Origin: Trissonchulus latispiculum
Lineage: Eukaryota > Nematoda > Enoplea > Enoplida > Ironidae
Direction of reading: 5' to 3'
DNA: 64,000 nt
NCBI GenBank assembly: GCA_030248195.1
Contig: JASAND010027699.1
Location: 52,501 to 116,500 of the forward strand
Made by a program: the position numbers and the translations under genes. Below, one piece after another: positions 23,423 through 33,026 of this stretch. The notes beneath the pieces are model-generated. The model did no database searches. It saw only the letters and a list, made by a program, of their open reading frames with translations, and had not been told where the DNA came from. Positions within the stretch are counted from its first letter, which is position 1. Every line of letters starts with the position of its first letter.

Positions 23423-23972
23423 TTAAGTTTGATGTGCGGGGCAAGCATCTCAGCCTCTGCTTGAACTCAGATCTAGGACTGAGGGCTTGAGGAGATTATC
23501 TCGCTAGAGTATGCCGATGCCTATTTTGACATACTACACGCATTCCAGACTTTGCTGTATACAGAGCGAAAAAATAACTTTGGCTCGCTTACTACTGCCT
23601 AAAAGTCAAGTAGTCAGGGCTAAAGGTAGATGGTTATATAAGGATAATTAACATAAATAAGCAGCTGATAAGGTCAAATAATATTCAGGATATTCAGGCT
23701 ATTGTAGATACTGAAACTCCACAACACATAAAAATGTTATCATAAACATCGTCGTTGTAACAAATGAAAACAGAGGCAAACACAAGTTAAAATTGATGTT
23801 AAAGAAATTTAACGAAGATTATTGAAAAGTTAACTTAATGTTAATAATACCTAAGTGTCGGAAAGCAGGCAAAATCTACCAAAACCACGACACAATTTGG
23901 CGTAAAGTTCTGTATTCTAGTCAATTGAACAGATCGTCAGACAAACTAAACTAGCATTACAGTACTGCAAAG

Positions 23973-25648
23973 CTAAACTTTTAATGTGGCTGCTTTGACC
24001 ATTACAACAACAGCATTTTGCTTACGGGCAACATCTTTAACAGTAAAGCTGGAAGGACTTAACTTCTTATATTTGAACTGTAAAACTGCAATGAAGGTTT
24101 TTCTCAGCTGTTGATCACGGTGAATCTGTAGCAAAACATACATGCACGTCCTGGAAACAGCGCAAAATGTAGTGATTTGTCCGACTAGGACCTTGGCGTC
24201 AGAAGAGAGGTCTAAAATCGATGAAATCAATACGCATACGTTTGGTAAAACCGATAGTAGAATAGTGACAGCTACAATGCTGGAAGCTATCAGTGTTGCT
24301 GTTTCCTGTCGTTTTTCGACTATACTGTTGTTTCCATATGGGCCTACTTTTGACTGCATCTGCTTAATTCTGTAGCGAATCATTAGAATCAGGTAAAAAT
24401 AGAGAACTAAAATAGCCAGCCCTACAAGAAGAAGACTGAGAGCGTAAGACCGAACCACCTTCGGGTTTGTGAATGCTGTCGAATAACAAACTGACAACGT
24501 CAAGTTGTCAGGCAAACCATAAAACTGTAATGCCATAAACGAGAGGAAAATTCCAACGTCAAACGCCAGCAGTCCGTTAACCATAACTTTCTTTTTTGTA
24601 GAATTCCTGTACCAGATGGGATAGCTCACAGCAAGTACACGATCTATCGCAACAGTTACGCAGATCCACTGCGCAGTGAGTGCTCCTATAACAACAACAA
24701 ACACATCAAGTTTAGTACTTCTTTGGATTGCTTCATTCTTCAAAACACTGCAGTAGAACCAAAAATTTCAGTTGAATGGTTTTAGTATCCAGAAAACGAT
24801 TGACTAGCACGGACATTAGCAGAATGTTTGTATCTTATCAGCCGGCGTCAACACTACAAAGTATCTATTACCGATATTCTTATATACCTGTCCAATGCTG
24901 TAAAACAACAAATACCTTGTTCGTGAGATTGCTAAAAGTTTGTGGTCGACTGCAAGTGCAGAGGTCAGGTTGCAGAACTGTCTCATTATAGTGTCGCTTA
25001 GTAAGATGCTTTTCAAAAGTTCCTAGTACTGGAAGAAGATTAATAATTTGAATTCGAAGATTTGAATTATTCTAAAACTTTGTGTGACTTCCTGAAAAAT
25101 TAAAAGTAAGCGAAACGCTAAATTGGTGGGGCAAATTAAATGTTTTTTAAATATTATCCAATATTAAACTGTTATGATGCTTTCCTAAAATAATACTAAA
25201 AAGAATGCTTTTTACAAGATAAGCACCATTAGCAAGTAGGCCATTTGTTTCTTCAGTTATGCCACGGGTCCTGATCATGGGATATATTTGATATTAGATA
25301 TTTGAGTCAGTTCTCAAATTTTCGATTAAAACTTAAAACACATAGTTACTATATACCTGTTATTGGAGTTACATTGAGCAGAGTACACTGAAAGGGAGAA
25401 TAGAAACCGTAGTTACCGAATACCCAACGCAGTCTAATAACAAGGAATGGCAGAGCGCTGAGGCACAACGCCACATCACAAACGGCTGCAGCCAAAAAGT
25501 AAGGAAGCCTATTACTGAAACCAATAAGAGCAATCGACATAGCAAGTACAACATTTAACAGAAGTCCAGCTAAGGCGCAAGCAATTGATCCACAACAAAG
25601 AATAAAGCCAACGTAGTCTGGCACAGGCAAACTTGAATTTATAAGCAT
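23973..25648 (-). CDS. Rhodopsin-like GPCR (Srsx-like), two exons
   Basis: Exon 1 is 25357-25648 and exon 2 is 23973-24685, joined across a 671-bp intron with donor CAG/GTATAT and acceptor TTGTTATAG/GAG; the joined frame gives 334 residues. The start is the ATG at 25646-25648, because the longer open frame upstream has only a TTG. TM1 and TM2 lie in exon 1; the TM3 Cys (FQCTLLN) pairs in the family with the loop-2 Cys (LSVCYSTAF). After TM3 comes AIDRVLAVSYPIW, a DRY-type motif with Val for Tyr. TM7 has VLLQIHRDQQ where NPxxY is normally found. The best resemblance is to nematode Srsx receptors. The intron site matches that of the receptor at 54205-55548. Confidence 0.75.
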
Positions 25649-26329
25649 CTCCGTTGCAACATCCAAGATTGATTTACGTTTTACTGTCCATAAAGTAGTG
25701 GAATACCCTGGATTAATGAGAAAGAAGAAGAAAGAAAGAAATTAAGCAATGCAGATAAAACAGTCAAATATTGTTGAAATATCATTGGTTGCGACGCCGT
25801 GTCATAAACCACTCTAGCCTTCCATTTTTGTATGTCGAATCAGCAGTATATATTTTAGGAAAATAATAAACAGCCATTTAGCTTTCTTTAGTTAAAACCA
25901 GTTGAATGTCCTACATTAGATAATGCAGTAAAGTAGTAGATGAGGTTAGAATTAATGGATTGCAGGGACGCGGCATCATAAGCTATTGTCTTCTGTTGTT
26001 ATTATGTAAGAAATCAGCAGCACATATCTTCAGGAAACAACTACCTAACGCTGTATGACAGGAACTGTGCACAAACGGGACATAAAATCCCTACGTTTGG
26101 CTTTGGTAAGTAGAAAGACTAGAAAAGACTGAAAAATGACATGTCGTAGCCAAAGTCAGTTTCTCAATGTAGATATGATGAGGATAATTCTACCCACAGC
26201 AAGGCTCAGCTAATTGATTGGGGGTGGACGTGGTTTTATGGTCTATTGACAATGAAGGAACCTTTAATTCAATCCAATTGGAAATCTGTAACAGTTCAGA
26301 TTTCGGTATATATCTATTTCCATTCTTAC
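25649..26329. other. Intergenic with a diverged direct repeat
   Basis: About 90 bp at 25775-25865 is repeated, diverged, at 25950-26045 (shared AATCAGCAG and GACGC phrases). No gene seen. Confidence 0.4.
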
Positions 26330-26429
26330 TGACTGCAGTTTGGTATAAAAGCTTGCAGCTGCTGTTTGGAATTTATTACCCGAAAACCAATAACAGGAAG
26401 CAGCATCTCGATATTATGTGTGGTGTCAG
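26330..26429 (-). pseudogene. Probable fragment of a 12187-type receptor gene
   Basis: On the minus strand the peptide TFADTTHNIEMLLPVIG resembles TFADTIYILW and SLLPMVLN of the intact receptor's TM2 region, with some residues missing. The nucleotide string TGTCAGCAAA is shared with 12932 onwards. A MITE is inserted at exactly this point. The match is short and could be partly chance. Confidence 0.35.
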
Positions 26430-26838
26430 CAAAAGTACATAATAGATAATAGTGTGACAGCATGCTATCAGCTCTCGAGCCATGCTCTGCACGCTAACGG
26501 CCCACCCCCCGCAATTGCGTACCTAGTGACCTAAAGCAGTAACCAGTATGCTATTGCGTATGCTCACTCTTCTATAGGATGGCACCTCCACCGCAAATGT
26601 GACCTATCATTCGCCCCCCGCCGCAAAACAGACCCGTCATTTTTTCAACTGACGAATGATAGGTCATATTGGGGGGCAGTGAGCATACGCAATTGCGTAC
26701 TGGGTACTGATTTGTGGGGGGGATCCACTGGGTACAGGATTGCGGGTGGGGTGGACCGTTAGCGAGCAGAGCATGGCTCGAGAGCTGATAACCGGGTTGC
26801 CTGCCAGCTGTCACACTCTTATCGATTATGTACTTTTG
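26430..26838. mobile_element. Foldback MITE (CAARAGTWCATAAT family), copy 2
   Basis: 409 bp. Left end CAAAAGTACATAATAGATAA, right end read inwards CAAAAGTACATAATCGATAA, both followed by AGTGTGAC-type sequence. Interior phrases such as TGCACGCTAACGGC match copy 1 at 15900-16245. The flanks GTGTCAG (26423-26429) and ATGTTAG (26839-26845) look like a 7-bp target duplication with two later changes. Arms are inverted over most of the length. Confidence 0.75.
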
Positions 26839-27838
26839 ATGTTAGTTAGTGACTATAGTTACATCTAATTAGCCGGTGTTAAAAAAGATCAATGATGATA
26901 AGATGATCAATCACATGATTCTGTCTTCAGCATAAGAATCATCCTATAAGTCCAGAAAAGGCCTAAAAAGCCGTCCAGAAACTTATGTAATGGAATTAGT
27001 AAAATAGGACGCTAAAAATAACCAAAATTGGTCGAAAAATAGCTCAACCTAATTAATCTGCAAAGAAGAACTATTATGCCATGGATCTGTGAGCGAAGAT
27101 TACTGATGTGGAATGCAATTATTAAATAATGTCCAAGCAGTAATTGTATAAATCATTTTATGTTTGTCTAGCCAGAGTTGCCTAGTATTCACATATTGAG
27201 TGAAATTCAAAAAAATAGGGTCCAAGGCTTACACTCCATTAAGGCATGAATCTTGGTCCTCATTATGATTCTAAGCTTAATTAGGTTTAACAAGATTAAC
27301 TAATGTATAAGTTATAACAATACTAATCTAGAAGCTGTCAAAGAAAGGGTAATTCTATCACCATTCCCTAATAATTGGAGTTGTCACTCCCCACGAAGGT
27401 AAATACCGACATTTTTACTAATCTTAGGTGTATCGGTGAGTTATCATTCATAATTCAAGTCAAGTTAAGTCAACATTCTCCACAAATTAATACAATTACT
27501 GTTGTTCGTATACGAGAAGCAGGAAGTCGAAATATGAAGTTATATGCATAATAGGCCAAAATTTAGTCGTAAAAATCGCCTATAAAGTAGAAATTTACAT
27601 CGAAAATAACAAATATTGGAAGATGGTTCAATATTAGGTACGAAATAGCTAAGTACGTAGTTAGGTAGGGTTAATTAGCGATAATATGTAATATTTAGTT
27701 AATATTTAGTTAAAGTTTTATAATTTGGACGAAACATGACTTGGGCTTATATGAAAGAGAATTTGATCCTGATTCCAAATATCCAAACCCGACTTTTCAA
27801 CTCCCAAAAATGAGAAAGTTATAAGCGAAAATGTTTTT
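26839..27838. other. Intergenic, AT-rich
   Basis: No gene or clear repeat recognised. Several TTAGTTAA-type short repeats occur at about 27650-27720 before the hairpin cluster begins. Confidence 0.4.
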
Positions 27839-28089
27839 ATAAGATTACTTTTTATTTCGTAATCTTATCACTCCAAAAAGGAGTGTTCTAAAAAGGTTCT
27901 TTTCCTTGGTTTGACTTAAGTCAGACCTTTCCTTTTTATTGTCTAGGAGGTTGTCTACCTTCTAGACTACGCCTTAATCGGGTGTTGTTTTCTTTTCCTC
28001 TCTCTCTCTGCTAGGCGTCTTTCTTCCAGGGCCTAGCAGTTGTCCTCGCTTGAACTTTTGGCCGAGGACAAGGCCGACAGAGAGAGAGA
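27839..28089. other. Cluster of six near-contiguous hairpins with a three-way junction
   Basis: Reading left to right: ATAAGATTAC/GTAATCTTAT (27839-27868); CACTCC/GGAGTG (27869-27885); AAAAAGG/CCTTTTT (27890-27937) enclosing GGTTTGACTT/AAGTCAGACC (27908-27927); GTCTAG-AGGT/ACCT-CTAGAC (27941-27967); then an outer CT/AG stem (27999-28010 with 28078-28089) that encloses two hairpins, GCTAGGC/GCCTAGC (28010-28037) and TTGTCCTCG/CGAGGACAA (28040-28071). Very little of the 250 bp is left unpaired. There is no coding potential. The structure would form in RNA of either strand; orientation and function are unknown. Confidence 0.8.
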
Positions 28090-28472
28090 AAGAGAATAGT
28101 AATATTAGCCCAAGTCATGCATATTAGAGGGGACTAATCTCCCACATTAATAATACGAAAATTAATATAGGTAGCTAGATATAGGTAGATAAGTACGTAG
28201 TTTATGATGATATAAATTTTAACTTATAAAAAACTGTATATCTGCCGTAATAATTCGATAAAGTTACAAAATTTCACGAAGTTTTCCCTTTGGTTACCTT
28301 TATGTGTTAAAGAAAATTTCGCAAAGTTTCGCCAAGTTTCAGCAGCCAAAATTCATCAAAAATGGGTCAGTTGGGGGGGGAGGGTAATATTTTCCAAATC
28401 TCATTAATTTCGACCGCCAATGGCCAGTTGGCTCAGCCCGCCGCTGCGCCCCAAATGTAAAAGGTGGCAAGC
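28090..28472. other. Non-coding between hairpin cluster and HSE palindrome
   Basis: AT-rich, with a weak CAAAGTTTCGCCAAGTTTC-like repetition near 28320-28345 and a G run at 28373. No gene seen. Confidence 0.4.
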
Positions 28473-28500
28473 TTCTAGAAAGTTCTAGAACTTTCTAGAA
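28473..28500. promoter_or_regulatory. Palindrome with six contiguous heat-shock-element half sites
   Basis: TTCTAGAA occurs three times with 2-bp spacers, giving alternating TTC and GAA blocks every 5 bp, which is the canonical HSF-binding arrangement (nTTCnnGAAn). It sits inside a perfect 36-bp palindrome at 28469-28504. No convincing TATA box or gene start is visible next to it, and it lies among other hairpins, so the HSE reading could be incidental to a foldback structure. Confidence 0.5.
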
Positions 28501-28543
28501 GCTTTGCCTTAAAGTCAAAGCAAACTTTCTCTAATGACCTGTC

Positions 28544-28574
28544 ACCGAGCTGTCAGCAAAACTGTCAGCTCGGT
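28544..28574. other. Hairpin, 12-bp stem
   Basis: ACCGAGCTG and CAG pair with CTG and CAGCTCGGT around a 5-nt loop, with a single T-T mismatch. It lies 40 bp from the HSE palindrome. Confidence 0.75.
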
Positions 28575-28710
28575 AACAAAATTTTTACTACAATTAGTGT
28601 TCGTTTGAGAGCAATCGAGAGCGGTTGCTTCCACCTCCCCTTAGTGCGCTCTCCAGTGCAGTTGCAATGCAGTTAGTCGCATTCCCCCGGTTAGGAAAAA
28701 ATAGTAGGAC

Positions 28711-29050
28711 TTTTCTGGCCTTCGGGCCAGCAAAGATTTTGAGATTAACCGCGAACACTAACCACTGAGGGCCATATAGGTTTCTTATGCCTGGCCAAAG
28801 CAACAACCGAGGAAAAAACGCTAGGATTTTACGGCCATTTTTCGGCCTTAATTTTATTTTTGAGGCCTTTGGCCATATTTTTTATTATGCATTTTTTGGG
28901 GCCTTTGAGCCAATTTTTTCTACATTTTATGAGGCCATATGTTTTAGGCATTTTTGGTCCGGTGAGCCCCATTTTTTCAGTATATTGGGCCAGAGGCCGG
29001 ATTTTTAGTTCCATAGCATGCGTGGGCTTTCGAGCCACTTTTAGTTCAAT
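28711..29050. repeat. Degenerate tandem GGCC hairpins separated by T runs
   Basis: Starts with CTGGCC-TTCG-GGCCAG (28715-28730). There follow about eight units of the form GGCC-short loop-GGCC or GGGCT-TTCG-AGCC, each separated by ATTTTTT-like runs at roughly 25-45-bp spacing, ending near 29040 with GTGGGCT-TTCG-AGCCAC. The TTCG loops are the stable tetraloop sequence. The frames over this region are not coding. Confidence 0.65.
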
Positions 29051-29102
29051 TTTATTTTGTTTTTATTACTATTATTAGTATTATTTTATTGTTTTAAATA
29101 AA

Positions 29103-29155
29103 GGGGAAGCTCATGCAAACCCCTCCTGTTCGATGGAGGTCTTGAGAGTTGCCCC
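29103..29155. other. Nested hairpin with TGTTCGAT loop
   Basis: GGGG (29103-29106) with CCCC (29152-29155), CTC (29110-29112) with GAG (29144-29146), and CCTCC (29122-29126) with GGAGG (29135-29139) around loop TGTTCGAT. The same plan with different stem bases occurs at 30081-30117. Confidence 0.65.
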
Positions 29156-30080
29156 TGTTTCTGTTTTTCTGTTTTTCTATCCGACACTCTGTGTATATCG
29201 AGGTTTGCTGACCTCCTCTTCCAACTATTTCATTCATTTAGTTATTTTTTTATTTGCATTTTTTCGGTCAAGCCACGACCAACTTTTTATTAAATTTTAA
29301 CAAGGCCCTTTTGGCCTAAATTCGGGGTTTTTAAATGGAATATGGGATAATTGAGTGGGGACCCAACCCATAAGCTTGAATTAGAGGGTCCCTTTACTAC
29401 GACCCTATTTTTATTAAGCTAATAAGCAGAAAACATTCACCCCACAGCTAGTTGCCGGCCATACTGTTTTAATCTCAGGCTTTGTTAAGCCGTAAAATCA
29501 CTGTTTGTAATCTATGTTTGGTTTGTCGTAGGTCGGTACTAAAAATCTATAGGTCACCAAAAATGCAAAACGAATTTTAAAACCCGGATTTCTAAAATAA
29601 TCAATAGTCTTTAGTTTCTTATTCTAAATAACTAATTATCAAGAGTTTCAAGGGGAATGACCGGCTTCCCCATTAATTAATTTAATTATTGATAGTAGTT
29701 TTATTTTTAGTAATGATTCTGTTTTTAGTAATGATTGCTAAGCAATCATGACTCACACGGCTTTCCAAAGTTCTCCAAAATTACCAAAGTTCCACGCCAC
29801 AAGTCGAGTTTAGAATACTAAAACTCGCCACGAAATTCTTGTTAGAATTTAATAATTTAGCTGTTAATGTTTGTATTTTGAAAGTGTATTTAAAGTAATA
29901 ACTAGGAGTTAGATTAATTAATAAAACTAGAATTAGGTCTTACTTTGATTATCTTTTACTTATGTGTACCTTTGGGATTAGTTAGATAAGTCATTAGCTA
30001 AGAAATTGTGTGTTTGTATGTGTATGTGAGATTGAATGAATGGCATTGTATACGGATTCGTATGACTACATGCGTAGTGA
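29156..30080. other. Non-coding with further hairpins
   Basis: Perfect or near-perfect stems include GGGACCC/GGGTCCC (29358-29392), GGGGAA/TTCCCC (29652-29671), ATGATTGCT/AGCAATCAT (29731-29749) and CGAGTTT/AAACTCG (29805-29827). No gene seen. Confidence 0.6.
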
Positions 30081-30117
30081 CTCGCGGAAACTCCTTCTGT
30101 TCGACGAAGGTTGCGAG
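30081..30117. other. Nested hairpin with TGTTCGAC loop
   Basis: CTCGC (30081-30085) pairs with GCGAG (30113-30117); CCTTC (30093-30097) with GAAGG (30106-30110) around TGTTCGAC. Compared with 29103-29155 the loop is kept while stem bases change in pairs. Confidence 0.65.
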
Positions 30118-30624
30118 CACCGTTGGAGTGACCAAGACTCAGATCATAAGCAGGAATGTGGTATACGTGTGATTTGTATGAATGATTGTATTTCTGTCGG
30201 CATGAGTGCGTTCTGGTCTAATTGTTGTATAAATGATGTTTAAAAGGTTAATTATTCAATAATCACGTAGTTTAGCGTAACTCGCCCAGGATGTATGCGT
30301 GAATGCTGCGGTTCATATGCTGTAATTTTAGTCATAATCGAGGAAGTGACTGCCCAAATGTTTAATAGTTGTCTGTGCGCATGGCCTGCATGAAGTACCA
30401 AAATTATACTATGATTCCCATAGTACGCAGGAAAATAGTAATGAATAACGTAGCTTTAGTTTACAAACCTTGTATGCATGTCTGGAAGTTTGTGAATACA
30501 TGGTTACGTAGGTAATCTAGGTTTAGGTTCAGTTTAGTAAATATGCAAATGAGGTCAGGACTATAGGGTCTAGGGTCACGGGGACCCCGTATTAGGTTCT
30601 TATCAGTCTGAATCAGGATGTCCT
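30118..30624. other. Non-coding with small hairpins
   Basis: TACTATG/CATAGTA (30407-30425) and the palindrome ACGGGGACCCCGT (30578-30590). No gene seen; the open frame spanning 30040-30243 crosses the hairpin at 30081 and is not credible as a protein. Confidence 0.5.
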
Positions 30625-30671
30625 CGATTCGTCCACGTAAGCCACTCTTTGTCAAGAGTGCGGACGAATCG
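30625..30671. other. Long hairpin, 17 paired bases
   Basis: CGATTCGTCC (30625-30634) pairs with GGACGAATCG (30662-30671), and inside it CACTCTT (30643-30649) pairs with AAGAGTG (30654-30660) around the 4-nt loop TGTC. An 8-nt internal loop on one side separates the two helices. Confidence 0.8.
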
Positions 30672-30990
30672 CAAGAAAAAGGAATCCTTAAATGATCGGT
30701 CTCGTTACCAAACTAACGCAGTTTCTGTTTAAAATTATAATTTTCAGGATTCGTGTCCAAAAGACGTATTAACATTACGTAATTAGTGGTAGTGAACGTA
30801 GTCTTTAGTTATGTTTGCTGTATCTTTGTTTCTCATGTCAGTATACGCCGTTATTGCCATTTTTAGTCAAATTAGCTACGTCTGACTTATGTTTCATTCA
30901 TAATAATGACCGCAACCGCGGTTTAACACCATTTCATGTCGGTATTCACATTTAAAGACAAAACTAGCAAAATCCCGTTATATAAAGGCT

Positions 30991-31026
30991 AGCAAGGTTG
31001 AAAAATTAACCTTGCTCATTTGATGA
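30991..31026 (+). other. Hairpin followed by TCATTTGATGAC tail
   Basis: AGCAAGGTT (30991-30999) pairs with AACCTTGCT (31008-31016), then CATTTGATGAC follows directly. Same layout as at 19231, 33002 and 40795. Confidence 0.55.
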
Positions 31027-31252
31027 CTAATGCAAACCTAGTCCACGATAACTATCCGCAAATGGCAATAATAGGTTTCAGCAATTCAGCAAACTAATAT
31101 TAGGCGATAATCGATAGTATACCTGAAATAAGCAAAACAACATTGAGTTACGTAAGTATTATGGATAGCTTACCAGAACCATCTTCTGATAAATGCAGAA
31201 TTACCAAGCTTTACGAATCCAACTAGTTTTCAATGTTCTATGATTGCCGAAG

Positions 31253-31304
31253 TAGGGAGTTGTTACCTTCCCTATGTAGAACCTAGGAAAAACAGAGGTT
31301 CTAC
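31253..31304. other. Double-hairpin unit, copy 1
   Basis: First stem TAGGGA/TCCCTA (31253-31274) around GTTGTTACCT; 1 nt later second stem GTAGAACCT/AGGTTCTAC (31276-31304) around a GGAAAAACAG-type loop. The unit recurs at 31376-31425 with paired base changes. Confidence 0.7.
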
Positions 31305-31375
31305 GTTAAATTATGGTGTTTTCATTAAAATTGTGTGTTTTGAAGGCCCTCCTAATTTATTAATACTTGTCATGA

Positions 31376-31425
31376 GCAGGAAGTTGTTACCTTCCTTGCT
31401 AGGACTCGGAAAACAAAGGTCCTAG
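31376..31425. other. Double-hairpin unit, copy 2
   Basis: First stem AGGAAG/CTTCCT (31378-31396) around TTGTTAC; second stem CTAGGAC/GTCCTAG (31399-31425) around a GGAAAACAAA-type loop. The loops match copy 1 while the stems vary together. Confidence 0.7.
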
Positions 31426-31738
31426 ATTTGATCACTTTGACCAAATTAATGTTTCTTGTGTTAACTGAACGAATGGGTGCCTATCTGCTTTTAAAGGGCC
31501 CAAAACTGTATCAATTTCATGTTATAAGTTCTAATCGTACAGAAGCAGACTGTACACAGCGAAATTAAGCTGAAGTCACAATTTCACGTTGTAATTACAA
31601 TTTCTTGCATAGGAATGCAAGACATTGTCCAAAAAACCAGTATTCTGTTTAAAACCAATTTCAAATGTTATGATCTTGCTAAAATCATTCAGAACTCGTG
31701 ATAATTCACTTAAATCTCAAGTTTTCATAACAGTTTTG

Positions 31739-32911
31739 ACCATACATGGGCAAGGTCAAATGGGTTAGCCTACACCAGATTTTTGTCGTGCGTCCTTTAA
31801 TGTTTGGTTGGGGGGGATTTCACTGAAAATTTGCTTCGACCACGTTTTTTATGTGGGCACGCGCCCGCACGCAGAATTTGCTATTTATTTATTCATTGTT
31901 TAATTACAGACAGAACAATTCATTCAAATACAGGAGAAGCAAATTCAATTTCATGAACAAGTACATAAGCTTTTGGAATGCAAAAACCTTTAAAGTTCAA
32001 ATTACATCCATCTGCAGCAGGGTTTTTGAAAATTGGATCTGTACCAAGCCAATTTTGTGTATTTTTGTTTTCGTGTGTGTATTTTAAAATTTTATAAAAT
32101 CAATAAAATTTTATATATATCCTGCGTGAAATTACATAAATAGCTTCTCAACGCAATAAATGCTATAAACGCACCTAACGCCGAATTAATGCGTTTTTAC
32201 TGGTTATTAATAAGATTAAGAGTGTTAGCATCATTTTACATTGGGTGCTCGTTGAATTATAGTGTAAAAAGCATGAATAGCAAACGAAAAACAGACAAGC
32301 AGGGGGTCTAGGGGGCGCAGCCCCCAGAAGTTGAGAAAATTTTAAGTTTCGGAGTAAATTTGCTCTTCAAACTTTGTATTCTTTTTCTTGAATAGTTAAG
32401 AAAATTTTATATTTAAGTGAGGCGTTGGTTAGAGAAATAGAGTTAATTTATCCTTGAACAGTTAAGTATATATACGCATTTTAGTGAACATTACGCTAAC
32501 ATTAACATTAACACTAAAAACATTCGCAAAACAGAAACAAAAACAGCATACATAGCACGAGTGCTTAGCCAGAAAGTATATAAGCAACTGCAGACGGAAG
32601 GATCAGTGTAGAATTGAAGAGGTAAGCGGGGGGTCTGGAGGGCGGGAGCCCCAGAAGAAACCTGCGCCCAACCCACGGTAAACTGTCTCAAGAAATTTAG
32701 AACTCTTGAAATTTTTCGGCTGGGTATTTTGGTTCGCATTTTTAAGTGCGGTTATTTTGAGGGCGCGCGTACTGCCTCTGCGTGGGTATATATTTTGACA
32801 GCGCGCTCTGTGCGCCTTTTATCTGCGCGGGTCCTTCATTTTGCCTTGCGTGGGTGCGTGGGTCCAGCCTACACCAGTGTAGGCGTGGTGTAGGCGTTGC
32901 CCATGCGTGGT
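31739..32911. mobile_element. Candidate TIR element, about 1.17 kb
   Basis: Left end ACCATACATGGGCAA and right end (read inwards) ACCACGCATGGGCAA, each followed within 30 bp by GCCTACACCA. A possible TTTG target duplication is ambiguous. Inside, the phrase GGGGGTCTRG-rich then CAGAAG occurs twice in direct orientation (about 32304-32337 and 32627-32656), the first with a GGGGC/GCCCC hairpin. No transposase seen. Confidence 0.45.
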
Positions 32912-32956
32912 TTTGACTTTTGCAAGTTTATTTCAAGTTCAGAAAGCCATAATGTG

Positions 32957-32992
32957 AGTAATGGTTGCTGGGTTCGAATCCCGCACCTATAA
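32957..32992 (+). pseudogene. tRNA T-arm remnant
   Basis: GCTGG-TTCGAAT-CCCGC-like T arm with a perfect B box (GGTTCGAATCC, 32971-32981). No D arm or acceptor 5' strand upstream. Probably the end of a tRNA-derived SINE. Confidence 0.4.
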
Positions 32993-33001
32993 CTTGTACT
33001 A

Positions 33002-33026
33002 ATGGGTTTTAACCCATTTGATTCAG
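33002..33026 (+). other. Hairpin followed by TTGATTCAGGTG tail
   Basis: ATGGGTT (33002-33008) pairs with AACCCAT (33011-33017); the sequence runs on as TTGATTCAGG. The string TTTTAACCCATTTGATTCAG is identical at 40826 onwards. Confidence 0.6.

Larger units (their letters stand above)
30672..31738. other. Non-coding with hairpins
   Basis: Holds the hairpin-plus-tail motif at 30991 and the paired hairpin units at 31253 and 31378 (listed separately), plus the palindrome AACCGCGGTT at 30914-30923. No gene recognised. Confidence 0.5.

Noticed and set aside
24816..25016. 66-residue minus-strand frame between the two receptor exons
   Set aside because: It lies in the intron and does not resemble receptor sequence; the splice from exon 1 to exon 2 is complete without it.
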